Shown here: positions 1-11,423 of the stretch, one piece after another | Layout: every line of letters starts with the position of its first letter | How positions within the stretch are numbered: the stretch's first letter is position 1 | Assembly (NCBI GenBank): GCA_030435675.1 | Contig: CM059622.1 | Location: forward strand, 10,478,001-10,542,000 | Direction: 5' to 3' | DNA length: 64,000 bases | DNA from: Steinernema hermaphroditum | Lineage: Eukaryota; Nematoda; Chromadorea; Rhabditida; Steinernematidae | Translations under genes and position numbers: made by a program | Notes under the pieces: model-generated | Databases searched by the model: none | Told to the model about the DNA's origin: nothing | Seen by the model: only the letters and a program-made list of their open reading frames with translations

Positions 1-3000
1 TCCTGGACAGCTCACCCATTAGGGTCCGACCCAATTAGTGCGAACAAAAAAAAAGTTTTGTTTTGTCTCCGCACAGACGGCGTTTACGTTTGATTTATTT
101 CTTGCCTAACGGGGCCAATTTGAGCATCGCGGCGGGATCCCTCGGGACCTTTCGGCGAGCGTTTGTCGTCGACTTCTTCCTCTGATTCCCGAAACATGTT
201 GTTTGTCTCTGTTTTGTAGCTTCAGAACGAAGACAAGGCATGGAGGGTCTCCGTGGCAGGGCTTTCCCCCCGAGAGGGCCATCACTTCGGTGACGTAGAG
301 TTCAATTCATCTTGAGACCGTGACAATCGAGATATGAATAAGTAAAGGGCGCGATGAATGAATGCCTTATCAACTCGAACTCTCTTTCACACAAACAGGT
401 CGCCCGTGAGAGAACAAAAGTCGCGAAGCCTGATCTCGGGGCGGAACTCGGGCTCACTTCCGAGCGAAAGTCGTCCGCGTTGTAAACATGTCGTTAGCAG
501 CGAAACGCCTTTTTCCGAACGGATTATCCAATTTGACTTGCCCAGACGATTGAGATTCCGATCAAAAGATATGAATCTGTTCAACATAAGTCACGAAAAG
601 AGACGAGAAAAGGCCAGAAAGTTTCTATCGAAAAACCATCGTTTAGGGTGGTCCACCGGCCCAACGGACCCTCCAAAACTGTTGTACAGCTATGTTTTCG
701 AACGCCCACTCCCATGCGTCACGAACATCTTTTGCTTCACGTACCGCAACTTCAAGATACTAATTAGCCCCGGAAATAATCAAATCGGCATCTTGTGAAT
801 GCACTCACTCGACCATGCCGCTGCCATCCCTTTTCATTTGAATTGGCCGCAAGTTTCTTTTTTTGTGGACGAGTCTCTTCGCGCTCAAGTACGGTATAAA
901 GTTCAAAGTTCCTTTGAGAATTCTCTCAGCTCTCCAGAGCTTCCGATTACAGCTACCGTATCTCAGCGGCACTAAAAGCAACTGTGATTTGTATCAGTTC
1001 CGTGTGTTCCTCGCCTCTGGACAGGGCATACATGGAATAGACTGTGTTTTCTTCGTTTGCTCGGGCGGACACCGATTGTTCCGGGAGGTCCATTCTGCCA
1101 CACTGAGGCTGTTTTCACACCCTGAATTGCTACCTTTCGCGATGTTTGTATACAACGACCAGGTACACAGAGCTACAAACAAGATCCGTTTGTTATTTCT
1201 CGGCTGACGTCCAGTTGTAAGCACTACTTCTTGTATTCTCTTCCATTGTTTCCTTATTTTCCCCCAGTTGTTCGTCCGAATTGTCATCACTGATATGAAA
1301 TGGACCTCGTTTGACTCATCCACTCATCCATTCGTCCCAAGAAAGCTTCTGTATATTCCGACTAGCTTTCTATTTATAATTTCCTCCCCCAGATGTAAGA
1401 AGATCTTCTGGATGCTGTGTTAGGCAGTTGATTGCATCTGTGACACCAGAAAAAGACACCACTCCGATATCTCACGAGCACAGATCACTTGGATTTTTTG
1501 TGCTCTCCTTGGACATCTCTCATGTTCCTAACGATGTTTTCGATGTTTTTAATTACGACCTTATCCTCCCGTGGCCGCTTTTGTGTGTCTCTACATAACG
1601 TCTTCTCGGCGTTCTCGTTATTTCCTTATTCTCCCCGACTTCTTCTCCGCTGTAAACACTCCTAATCGCATAAAATTTTCCTATTGCCTCCAACTCGTCA
1701 CTTCTATCATGGCCATCTTCCTCCTTCGATCACACCACGAAAACAGCAAGTCGTCATCGACAGCTGCTTTAGGCATGTTCCTCTCTCCTAAAGGATTAAT
1801 TCCAAATAAAAGGAGCCGAGAGGAACATGTGCGCCGACCGAAAACGCGATAATCGATGAGTTTCCCGAAAGTGTTTTTTGTTTTCGATCGGTCCTCGGGG
1901 ACTCTGTGGTGACTCTGACGCTTTTAGGCCATGAACGGTTACGGCCGAAGGTAGATTAGGGGCTCAATAAATCGTCTCCAATTGGCCTTTTAGAGCTAAG
2001 TAGCTCTATGGGACGCGAGAGGTTCTTTGTTTGAATTTGAGGCCAAGGAGACCACACTGGGAGCCGGGATCTGGATAGAAACTTCTCCGATTTTGTAGGA
2101 AACTGCAACTTTCTTGTCTCGTGCATGTTTTCCTGCTCCAGAGTAGCTTCGTTTGTGCGTCGATGTGAGTGGACTTTTTATAGAACAACTCGTCCAAACA
2201 TAGTCTCCATTCAGAGACTTCTTCTTCTGCTATTCGCCAATGAGGTCAGTCAGATAATCCGAAATTATTATTGCCTCAGGTCTCGGTGGTTACGTCAAAA
2301 TCTTCGGATATCGATGTGTGTTCTCAGTAGTATCTCCGAGCAGATTAGTCGCCGTCTTCTTTTCACAATAATGAGATACCCGAATGGATCCTTCCCGGAG
2401 AATAGATCGACTTTTCCTTTTATTCCGAGCTTAGCCCTCCTTCTTCGGTCCTTCATGACGTCTCCGATTCCAGTCGTGCCAGGAGAAAGTCTCAAAAACC
2501 ACACGGTTCTGCGTACTTTTGCCGCAGCGTCAGCGAGTGACCGCCTGAGAACGGCCCCTAGACGACCCTTTTCGCATTAATTGAAACTGCTAGTGTCCTA
2601 ATCAGAGAACAACGCAGGGAACACCAGCTGCCCTCTTTTTGTTTCGTTTTCTCGCACTGTGGCCGAAAGTGTCGCCTACTTCGCCTATCAAAGTGTCCAC
2701 CTTCCGTTCATTGCCTGAAACTCTAGGCCAGAAGGAACTGTTTATCCAGCACAAACATAGGTACATTCCGATGCACTCTTGGTCCTTCTTCTGTTTGACA
2801 AACTCGGCCGAATTCATTAATTTTAGCGCCGTCGCCCTATGTTTTGGACGTCCACTTTTTGTTCCGCTCGGGACGCGTGTCCTCTCGTGTGTCTTTTCAA
2901 AAGAACGTTCCCTCCGGATGCTCTAAATCGCGTTCCTTGTCCTTCACTTGACAGATCACCTCTAGGAGACAGTAGACCCACGTCTTTGTCTCTGGTCTCG

Positions 3001-4133
3001 TCTCTGAAACGGACCCGGGAGTCTCAGCTGGATCTCAAATGCGATTTCTACTCAAAAAATGTTCGGACCCTTTGTGGGTAATCGTTTCGGCCTTTGAGAC
3101 GTGAGAAACATTTCCGACGCACTTTCGCCTATTCACTGCCTCGTTTGATCTTATTTTTGCCGCTCCATTCTCACACCTTTCCCGGAATCTTGTGTATGCC
3201 TGCGGCCTCAGATTCGATTGACCATTTAGGCGAGGAAACGTCTCGATTTCTTGTTTACATCCGGCTGCTCATGTAGAAAACTTCCAAATGCTACACGCCT
3301 AAAATACGGCTGTGATCTCTCCTGTCCCCGTGGGTGGCGATTTTAGAATTTTCGGTCTTATTCGCTTTTCGTCTCCAGGTGTCTTTGGCTTCGCGTGCCG
3401 TTTTTGAGTCCGTAAATGTCACGGAGTTCGTGACCAGCTGCAGAGACTCGTTCCGTCGCCGATCTTAGGAACACGCCCTGGAATTCGACCCGAGTCCAGT
3501 GAACGGCGTCGGAAATAACGGGTTCAGGTGGGTGCCCTTCCTCAGTGCACACTTAATCCGCGAGGGGGCGATGATACCTTCTAGGGGGCGCTTTTCAGTG
3601 CCACTTATGGTGTTCTTTCATAAAAAGTAGAACCGAAAACAGTACACCTTCTAATTTTGGATATTATTGATTCTGTGAAGCACACACGACATTCTCCGTC
3701 TGTCCCAGCAGGTGGAATCCTCGGACAGCTTCGAGCCACTATTGTTTTTCAACCGTATCTTGGCTGTACTCCTTGGCTGGTCACCTCCAAGTCCAACTGC
3801 TCAGTTTCCTCCCAAAGCCTATGTTTGTAAAGAGTAGAGAAGTGTATCCAGGGGGCAGGTCTTGATCTGCTCTAGCACGCATGTGTCCAGCTGCTCGTAG
3901 AACGCTTCTGATTCCTCAAAAGTACAATTGTGAATTTGGGAGAATTCCATTTCCTCCTCTGAGGCTCAGGTCCTCTCTCGAGGTGTCAAGCGTCTTCCAA
4001 CCCCGTCTATCGCATTCCTTCCGGGGGTCACGCGATTCCAATTATCGCGAGCACGTGGCCTGCAAGTCAGCCGTTCCCATTTGCATTCCTAAGCACCTCT
4101 CACTCCTCGCCCCCTCACAGAAGGCTCTTCCAG
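1..4133. other. Gene-free stretch upstream of the GnRH-type receptor
   Basis: I see no gene I can support here. Open frames up to about 146 codons exist on both strands, but none resembles a known family, none is joined to a neighbour by plausible splice sites, and their composition is low-complexity and Ser/Arg-rich. Promoter elements of the receptor that starts at 4134 probably lie in the last few hundred bases, but no motif stands out. An unrecognised, rapidly evolving gene or a non-coding RNA cannot be excluded. Confidence 0.5.
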
Positions 4134-5769
4134 ATGAACTGTACGGGCGTTCCTGCACCCAACACCGCCTTCACCGACGCCACGCTCTACATGGTGATCT
4201 GCTACTCCGCCTGCTTCGCCATCGCCTTCGTTGGCAACACCACGATGTTCCTCATCCTCTTCAGGTGAGCGTCTCCCCCTCGGGCCCTAACCGGCGCCTT
4301 CAGAAACCAACTCGTGAAGCGCCGCCGCGTCCACACCCTTCTTCTCCACATGAACATCGCCCATCTGCTCGTCACGCTCATCTACATGCCCAAGGAGGTC
4401 ATTCACGCGATCACCGTCGCCTGGCTCGGCGGCGATCTGGTCAGTGTCCGTCCTCCGGCGCCCCCTTAAGCGCCTCTCTTCAGCTCTGTCGGATCTGCAA
4501 GTTCTTCGACGTCTTCGGCGTCGCCCTCAGCGCCAACATCCTCATCTGCATCAGTCTCGACCGCTTCTACTCGATCTTCTTCCCTCTTTACACAGTGAAA
4601 GCCCGGAAGACCGTCCAGAGGATGATTTTCGGCGCTTGGCTGCTCAGTTTCATCAGTAGTGTCCCTCAGGTGAGTACCTCGGCAGAGCATCGGTGGTTCA
4701 GTGGTAGAATGCTCGCCTGCCACGCGGGCGGCCCGGGTTCGATTCCCGGCCGATGCAACTCTTTTTCTCCTTTTTGCAACCTTACATCTTTCAGCTTTAC
4801 ATGTTCCGCGAGGCGCGGCACCCGTGCCACCCGTGGTACACCCAGTGCGTCTCCGCTGATATCGTCGGAGTGGTCTCCTCGAAGGTCACCTTCTCCTTCT
4901 CCATCCTCAACATCATCCAAGTCTACTTCCTCCCCCTCGTTGTTATCATCATTTGCTACTCGCTCATCCTCAAGAAGATCTCCAGCGCCGCGACTGGTCC
5001 CAAAGGCGAATGCAAAGGGAAGACCGAACTCCGTCGTTCGGGCAACGAGAATCTGGAGCGCGCAAAGAGTCGCACCCTCAAGATGTCCTTTGTCATCGTT
5101 ATCCTCTTCCTTCTCTGTTGGACACCCTACACGATCGCCCTCTTCATCCACTTCCTTCGCCGCTCCCTCCACGTTCGTCCCGTGCCGCCACTTCTGAGCA
5201 AGTTCCTGTACGCATTCGCTGTATTCAACAGCGCCATCTCGCCTTATCTATATGGATACTTCTCTTTTGGTAGGCTTTGATTGGCTTAACTCAGTGACTT
5301 TTTCCTTCTTTAGACCTAAAATCCGAGCTCTCCCAACTCCTCACCAAGCCCTTCTTCCAGGCGCATCATGACCGCCTCACACTTACCACCGCCACAATCA
5401 CCACGACGTAAGTGCCCCCCCCCCCCACACAAGCCTCCGCAACCGAGCAATTTCAGAAGAAAAATGGCGATGCGCAAGAGAAGTTTGAGCAACGGCACCG
5501 TCTCCACCGACGACCAGCGTCGTCTCATCCGCGAGCGACTCTCCAACGGGAGCCTCATCGTCAGCGGCAACGCGCAAGGGCAACGCCGTGCCTCGAAGCA
5601 GGCTTCGCTCCACTCCTGTAAATCTCTCGACCACGACCGACTGCTCATCGGTCGGCAGGCCATCTCGACTAACATAGCCCCCGTCTCGTCCAAAAGCAGA
5701 CAGTCTATTATGAGTTCCTACAAACCGTCTCTGACGATTCTCGACGAGGCTGAGAAAAACGCAAACTGA
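4134..5769 (+). CDS. GnRH/AKH-receptor-like G-protein-coupled receptor
   Basis: Class A seven-transmembrane neuropeptide receptor of the plasma membrane, most like the nematode GnRH/adipokinetic-hormone receptor (gnrr) group. Six exons splice in frame: 4134-4264, 4304-4439, 4484-4669, 4795-5269, 5314-5407 and 5457-5769, giving 444 residues. TM1 is near residues 19-44. The end of TM3 carries SLDRFYSIFFPLYTV, the family's form of DRY. The second extracellular loop has CHPWYTQC, supplying the conserved disulfide. TM6 has LLCWTPY and TM7 ends NSAISPYLYG, the NPxxY variant. A basic tail of about 120 residues follows. The start is the only ATG that leaves a short N-terminus before TM1. A tRNA gene sits in intron 3. 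AATAAA lies at 5818-5823. Receptor class is well supported; the ligand is inferred only. Confidence 0.85.
4687..4757 (+). tRNA. tRNA-Gly (GCC)
   Basis: A 71-nt cloverleaf with a GCATCGG acceptor arm pairing with CCGATGC, A box GTGGTTCAGTGGTAGAATGC, anticodon loop CTGCCAC (anticodon GCC) and B box GGTTCGATTCC. There is no tRNA intron. It occupies most of the 125-nt third intron of the GPCR gene, on the same strand, and internal Pol III promoters are complete. Confidence 0.95.
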
Positions 5770-5817
5770 TCGGCCTCCCCATTTCGCCTCACGGGTAGCT
5801 TGCATAGAGCATAATAC

Positions 5818-5823
5818 AATAAA
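5818..5823 (+). terminator. Poly(A) signal of the GnRH-type receptor gene
   Basis: AATAAA 49 nt after the receptor stop codon, in the 160-nt gap between this gene and the convergent rps-21. Confidence 0.6.
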
Positions 5824-5929
5824 CTTCTATCCAAAGTCGCTCTCTGTCCATATCCAAGCAAACACTAGGAAACGAGTCGCATCCTTTATGACGGAGCTAA
5901 AGACAACAACAATAACATGAACAACAAAT

Positions 5930-6497
5930 TTAAAGGTTGCGGGGGACAAGTCCGTCGCGCTGGGCGAGGCGAAGGATGCAGTCATCGGATTCTCCCTGAA
6001 ACGAAGAGAGATAAGTTCATTTGTCAAAGTCAGCGATAAGCTAGGAACAATCTCACAGCGTGGATGCAGTCGCGTGCCTCAATCTTAAAAGTTTGCAAAA
6101 CGCTTACCATGCGGCGGAGTTCTCCGCAGATGGTGTAGCGAGTGTTCTGGCCAGGCATCATGCGGCCGGTCTCGGGGTCGACAGCGACGAAGTCGATCTG
6201 GATCGAAGAGTGGTCCTTGGCGTGGATGATGCGCGACGACGACGAGCTAAAACGCATCCAGTTAGACCAAATAGAGCCTTCGCTATTTGAGTGTAGGACA
6301 GAAGGGTAATGCGAAACAAATAAGAAACATTGTTCCGCGACCATATTCGTTCCAGCATAATATCGCCGCGATGTCAGCCCAAACAGATGTAAGTGATCAA
6401 CTGTTTGGTTCCTAACCGGCACGAACGAAATTTTCAAAACAACTTACCACTTGCGGGGAACGTAAAGCTCAACCAATTCTCCTTGATCGTTCTGCAT
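5930..6497 (-). CDS. rps-21: 40S ribosomal protein S21 (eS21)
   Basis: Small-subunit ribosomal protein eS21. Three exons (6448-6497, 6108-6246, 5930-5995) join in frame to 84 residues, the usual family length. The product starts [17 protein letters not shown], continues with [12 protein letters not shown] and the conserved QIDFV segment, and ends [16 protein letters not shown] plus VPRNL; these are hallmark stretches of animal S21. An isolated TTTTGCAG acceptor at about 6522 precedes the ATG with no donor nearby, consistent with SL1 trans-splicing or a 5'UTR intron. The gene is convergent with the GPCR, and the two stop codons are about 160 nt apart. Confidence 0.95.
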
Positions 6498-7232
6498 GAT
6501 GGCTTTTAACTTCGGTGTACCTGCAAAACGCCAAAATAAAAAATTCTGACATTTTTCCCCATTTCACGCCACAAAACGGCTTCTCGCAAGGTTTTCGCGC
6601 AACATCACCATCTCAAACGGGACGCGATTTTCCGGAACGTGCGAACGCAAATCGGCACAGAAAACAAGCGATTCAAAGCTGAAAATCCGAAAGAAATTCG
6701 CGAATAGCCGCAGCGTCACCGTTTGAAATTTAGGGCGAGCCGTAGCCGTTCGCCTCGCAAGAAATTCCATGTGGGACCAAGCACGCGCTATGAACTGAAA
6801 ACCCCGGCCGCTCTCCCGCGCCACGTCCACGAGCGACGTTCCACCCGATTTCAAAGACAAGTTGATGTTCTTCCGGTAACCTTCTTGTTATTTTTCTTCT
6901 GATGCGCACTTCCACGACGCATAGGAACGCTGCAATCACGGCATCCAATAGCCAATGCAGCTCAACAGTCATTGTCAGGATTGTCGCCTCTCAACAACGT
7001 CGCGAGCTTTGTCAGCGAACAGAGAAACACATGAGGGAAGATAGGAGATCAGGGAGAAGTACCATGATACTTAACAACGTCCAGATACAAGCAACCCCAA
7101 CAACAAACACTTTATTAATAACACTCAAAAATAAATTATCCGTAGTATGTACATTCAGTACTCGATGATCTGGGTCAGCATGTTTAGATTACGTAAGACA
7201 AGCAGCACTCTCATGTATTTACAGTGAAACAA
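6498..7232. other. Intergenic, rps-21 to Derlin
   Basis: No supportable gene. The part from about 6,970 to 7,232 is the 3' flank of Derlin and is repeated, inverted, at about 55,470-55,690, so it belongs to the Derlin duplication unit. It carries a minus-strand AATAAA within the AT-rich stretch near 7,110. The 6,500-6,950 part presumably holds the rps-21 promoter. Confidence 0.5.
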
Positions 7233-8116
7233 TTAGCTCGATCCCAGCTGCTGTCCTCGTCCCCAGTTATGGCCTCCATCGTTTCGTGGCGCCGGACGTC
7301 GGCTCTCGGGAGCACTTCCGAATCCGTGAACTCCGCCCACGCTGCTCGGGAACCACTGATACCTGAAATGCAAGATTTAAGATAACTGTACCAGTACGAT
7401 TGCTCAGCTTACAAGAACTGAGGTGTTTTGATCAGCGAAGCTCCCCCGAACTCCTGAGGGTAGCTGTACATGAGGAAATAGTAGATGTGGCCGACAACCA
7501 CTCCGGCGAGCTCGACCATGGTGCCTCGGAGAATCATGTTGAAGAGGACGAGCACCCATGGGAGATATACAGCCTTGAACTGAGCGCCGAAGAGGAAGGA
7601 GACGATCATGTCCTTGTTGAGCTGGCACCATACGTACAGGACGCTGACAACCATTGGCTCGAGGAGGAAGGGGATCCCGACGGCAAATGAGACGATCTGA
7701 CAGCGACACTTTCTTACAGAATTTTAAAGAGCCGAGCCGTACCGTGCAAGAGATCCAGTTGAAGATGAGCATAAATAGGTAATCGGCCGGACGACCCGTG
7801 AAGACATCTTTCTCTGTGCTCTTTCCGTAGCTGTAGAGCAGGTAGAGCATGAACAGCCAGTGGAACCCGCTCGATGGGTTTACGGGGTAGTAGAACAACG
7901 CTGTGAGCGGTCTCCAGATCTGAAATCTCGTTGGTCATCAATGTCAAACTGTCAAAAACCCACATGGAACTTGGTGGCAAAGAGCTGCCAGTCCAGATGC
8001 ATCGTGTACGGCGAGAACATCCCGATGCGGCCAAGTAGTGAGGCAACCACCGAACCGGTTAACCAGTAACGTGTGATTTCCGGAACGGAACGATACCAGT
8101 CGCCGAAGTCCGACAT
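7233..8116 (-). CDS. DERL1: Derlin-1 (ERAD retrotranslocation protein)
   Basis: Rhomboid-pseudoprotease-fold membrane protein of the ER that helps pull misfolded proteins to the cytosol. Four exons (7964-8116, 7743-7919, 7413-7696, 7233-7362) sum to 247 residues, close to the usual ~250. Visible family signatures: the start MSDFGDWYRSVPEITRYWL, the WR motif (IWRPLTALFYYP), GRPADYLFMLIFNWI, SVLYVWCQLNKDMIVSFLFG, YLPWVLVLFN, and the C-terminal GGHNWGRGQQLG with the p97/VCP-binding SHP-type box. A TGTTGCAG acceptor lies 8-9 nt before the ATG and fits trans-splicing. It is divergent from HERPUD, a physical partner in the Hrd1 complex in other animals. A broken inverted copy lies at 54.6 kb. The C. 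elegans counterpart would be cup-2. Confidence 0.95.
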
Positions 8117-8986
8117 TTTTGTACCTGCAACAGGAAAAGAGGTGAGGAGGTGAGCAAACTGCATAACAAATGACAAGCAGAATAACGTTTTTCCTGCGAA
8201 CGTTACGCTGAAACTGCAACGCGATTTCACATCTACCTAATTAGAAAGCATTTCTCCGTATTAAATAAAACAAAGAAGCGCCGAAAATCAGAAGAGAGAT
8301 GTCACCTCACATGGACATCCGCCTTCTGATTAATGTTTACGAAGCGTATTATCACGCAACTTCAAAAGACAAGCATGCATACGACGCATCGCAAATTCAG
8401 AAGTGCAGAAAAGCGCAGGTGCAAGCCAGCGTCGCCCAGTGGCACCACCCTGGCGGCGACATCGCCCCAGCGGCGCGTTCCGCGTCGCCGATGCCCCCTG
8501 GCCTCTCGGACCCCTCAAAGAACGACCTTCGGGGGCGCCAGAAGACCGCTTCCAGACGTTTCGGGTCTCTCTCACGCGAGACTTCGCGGCGGGACCGCTA
8601 TCACACGTAGCACAGTAAAGCTCGGGCGTGTGTCCGCCGCTGGTTGGCCGACCGCCTCGAGGCAGCAGTGACGTGCTTCTGGCGGCGCCGGGGGACTCGG
8701 CCTCTTCCGTGGATATTTAATTGCTGCGCGACGTCCGCGGAGGTGTACTGGATGGACACGTCGACGTATCCGCGGCACCAGATCCGCGCGAAGATCGCGT
8801 CGCCTGTACGCCCCTATCGATCGCCTTTTGTGGGTCTTTCTCTTCTTTTTGGCGTCATTCGAGTCAGATGGTGCGCTCGCCGACGGCGTCCGATAACCAG
8901 CGGCCGCAACTGAATACTGATCATCTTCCCGTTTCAGAGAGGTTCTGTTTTGTTGCGTTTGTTCCCTTCCACTCACTTGACGAACG
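8117..8986. promoter_or_regulatory. Shared upstream region of Derlin and HERPUD
   Basis: An 870-bp gap between two divergent ERAD genes with no convincing coding exon; the middle (about 8,400-8,900) is GC-rich. A TGACGTG core at 8669-8675 matches the binding core of XBP1/HAC1-type unfolded-protein-response factors, and more ACGT cores occur near 8,604 and 8,758-8,766. That this is a bidirectional UPR-responsive promoter is inference from gene function and these motifs. Confidence 0.4.
8669..8675 (+). promoter_or_regulatory. Candidate UPR element (TGACGTG core)
   Basis: A single match to the UPRE core, roughly 320 bp upstream of the HERPUD start and 550 bp from Derlin. A 7-mer occurs by chance often; its placement between two ERAD genes is the only extra support. 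Confidence 0.25.
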
Positions 8987-10419
8987 ATGGCCGCCGAAGC
9001 TGACGCGCAAATGCCCACGGTGCCCCCGGCCACTGCAGCCCAAGAAACGATAGAACTGACCATCCGGTGCGGCATGCAGTCCCACGACGACGTCGTTGTC
9101 TCCTGTCCCATGAACTGGTCCGTCAAGCAGCTCAAAGAACACTTAAAGGCCGTCTACCCCTCGAAACCTGTAAGTTTTGCTGTGACAGTTGACTTCTTGT
9201 CTCCCTTCACATGATGTACCGTAATATTCATTAGTCTTAGTCTTTGGCTGTTTTGTTGTTTATCACAGTAATGTTTGTGTTTTGCAGGACGTTGCAGTTC
9301 AGCGATTGATCTTCTACGGAAGATGCCTCGAGGATGACCGCTCGGTGGCCTCGTACTTCCCCACCAAGGACGCTGGCGACTCTCTAGCACCGCAGTCCCA
9401 GGTGATCCACCTTGTCGTTCCGTTGAAGAACAACGCCGAATTAAATGAAGGACTTCGGCGGCGGAATGTGAATAACGCATCCACTGGAAATCAGTAGGTT
9501 CTCTTGTTCACCGCCGTGGCGTTACCGTTTCCTCTTTAGATCGACTAACAACGGACAAAGTCAGAGTGCTCAAGCGCCCTCAGCGGGTGGCGCTCCGTCG
9601 TTCCAGAACAATTTCATGGGGATGTACGGGTATCCTCAACAAACCGGTTTCGCAATGTATCCTAATGCCAATAGTTATGCACAAGCCTATGCAGCGTATA
9701 TGCAACAGTACTATCAGAAGTGAGTACTCCGAACTACAGTGCAAACTGACCAATTATTTGCAGCATGATGATGATGTACGCACATGCCAATGGGACCCAA
9801 ATGCCGATGCAGTTCCCGATGGCTCAGATGCCTACTGTAACCGTTCACCACGGTCCTTTGCCACCGCAAGTCCAGCAGCTCTTGGAACAGCACAGAGTTT
9901 TGACTCAACAGATGCAAGGAAACGGTGCACAGCAGGCACAACCACAGCCCGATCCGCAAGTTCAGCCTGACGCGGTTCCCATGGGCGCCGGAAACGACGA
10001 GCCGCAGCAACCGAGGGACTTCCTCGCGCTTATCTACAAGGCCTTCCAGATCGGTCTTCTCCTGATGGTTGTTCTCACCAATTCGTCGATGGAACGATTT
10101 TTTGCGGTTTTCGCGACGATCATCTTTGTTTGGTTCCTTCAGAATAGGCGAGCGCAACAGGAACGACAGCAACAGGCCGTTCCAGTGCCCCAGCCGCAGG
10201 TTTGCTTCTTTCACAAGGACCATTTAAGAATCGTAATTTCAGCAACCAGAAGGAGAGAACGATGAGGGAAACGCCGCCGGTGGAAATGCCATTCCCGACG
10301 GTATTGCCCACGATATTCCCTCTGCATGGAACGTCTTCTGGTCCACGTGCTACACCTTCATCTCGTCGTTCTTCTTGTCGTTACTCCCGGACAACCAAGT
10401 TCCGTTGAACGGAAACTAG
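8987..10419 (+). CDS. HERPUD: HERPUD/Herp-like ubiquitin-domain ER protein
   Basis: ER-membrane ubiquitin-like protein that organises the Hrd1 ERAD complex. Five exons (8987-9169, 9288-9493, 9540-9719, 9764-10199, 10243-10419) splice in frame to 393 residues; human HERPUD1 has 391. Residues about 20-105 form the ubiquitin-like domain (ELTIRCGMQ, WSVKQLKEHL, VQRLIFYGRCLEDDRSV, VIHLVVP). A Gln/Met/Tyr-rich linker follows (QQYYQ, MMMMYAHANG). Around residues 285-330 is the paired hydrophobic hairpin (FLALIYKAFQIGLLLMVVL then FFAVFATIIFVWFL), which inserts in the ER membrane with both ends cytosolic. The C-terminus is acidic and then aromatic. The nearest AATAAA is at 10617. Divergent neighbour: Derlin. 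Confidence 0.92.
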
Positions 10420-10610
10420 AAAGCTTTTGAGCGTTGTACATAATAAGTGCCTTTCGCATTCGATGTATTTATGTAGAACTCTGCGCAGTGGCGCCGTACC
10501 TCCTAGTCTTCCTTAGATGTACAGATGTGATTTGACAATATATTTGCGTCGCTTTCTATGTTGCCTCACCTCTCTCACACTTGAAACGAGTTTGCTTTGT
10601 CCATCGATGA

Positions 10611-11015
10611 CGCACGAATAAAAGGACAGTGTTGATAGACTACCGTAGGAGTTGATAACATCTATATTCTTATTCTCCGCTCACTTCTGCTGTTTATTTT
10701 ATAGAAACCGTTCGGAAAACGACGCCTCCAAAGAGAACACCCGAAGGCGCTCTCCGCAGTCATCAACGGCGCGCGGCCCGATGGCCACACGCCGAGCTTC
10801 CCGCTCCGGAGGCGACGTTACATCTCGTCATCACGGTGGTTTGTTGGCTTTCGAAGAAAGCGAGATGGTGAAAACACACTACAGAAATGATCCTGTGAAG
10901 TATGATTTCGAAGATTGCTTCGTCGCCGACCGACCCCACCAATCGGCGACCATTTCTCTGCCACGGTGCGAGAGAGCGCAGACGAGCAGAGAAGGCAGTG
11001 TATCGCCCACTCTTT
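10611..11015 (+). repeat. Direct repeat A, copy 1
   Basis: About 400 bp, nearly identical to 19,710-20,118 in the same orientation. Both copies start at CGCACGAATAAAAGGACAG and end near a GCGAGAGAGCGCAGAC-like stretch. Both keep an open plus frame containing KENTRRRSPQSST, SGGDVTSRHHGGLLAFEES and EMVKTHYRNDPVKYD. The differences I see are mostly amino-acid-changing. I do not recognise the encoded segment; it could be a duplicated exon of an unknown gene or a non-coding repeat. Confidence 0.75.
10617..10622 (+). terminator. Poly(A) signal after HERPUD
   Basis: AATAAA about 200 nt past the HERPUD stop. The same AATAAA and its flank recur in the direct repeat copy at about 19,720, so it may belong to the repeat rather than to the gene. 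Confidence 0.4.
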
Positions 11016-11423
11016 TCATCCGGGCAATTCACTGTTTTGTGTTTACCTTGGATTCCCTTTGTGTTGTTGGAACCATGCGTTTTCGCTACACCAATGGGAA
11101 TGTGTGCTCAAATGGTCTCTTTATGCGTTGTGGCGCACTGTGCAAACTTCCAAAAATAGCCTCGGACGTGCTGAATCAAAATCATGAAGACGCTTTTGAT
11201 ATCATAGCCACCGTCGGACTACCCTGCATTGTGTTCTAGTCGAGGGCAAGCTCGATGCATAGGCAAATTATTCTCCAGCTGACGCCAACTTTGATGGAAT
11301 AAAAGACTTTAAAAGACTCTAACGCCAAGACTATTTACAACGACAGGAATATAAACACGTAATCGTCCCGAAAGCGCCTTCTGGTGCGCGCCTAATCCGA
11401 CCTCAGCTCCTTTGATGCGGCGG

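Noticed and set aside
358..798. 146-codon plus-strand frame as a gene
   Set aside because: No similarity, no splice partners and no conserved motifs; kept as unsupported.
3881..5197. A 438-codon open frame across the GPCR
   Set aside because: It runs through introns and the tRNA, is Ser/Arg/Pro-rich and is out of frame with the transmembrane exons; a shadow of GC-rich coding sequence.
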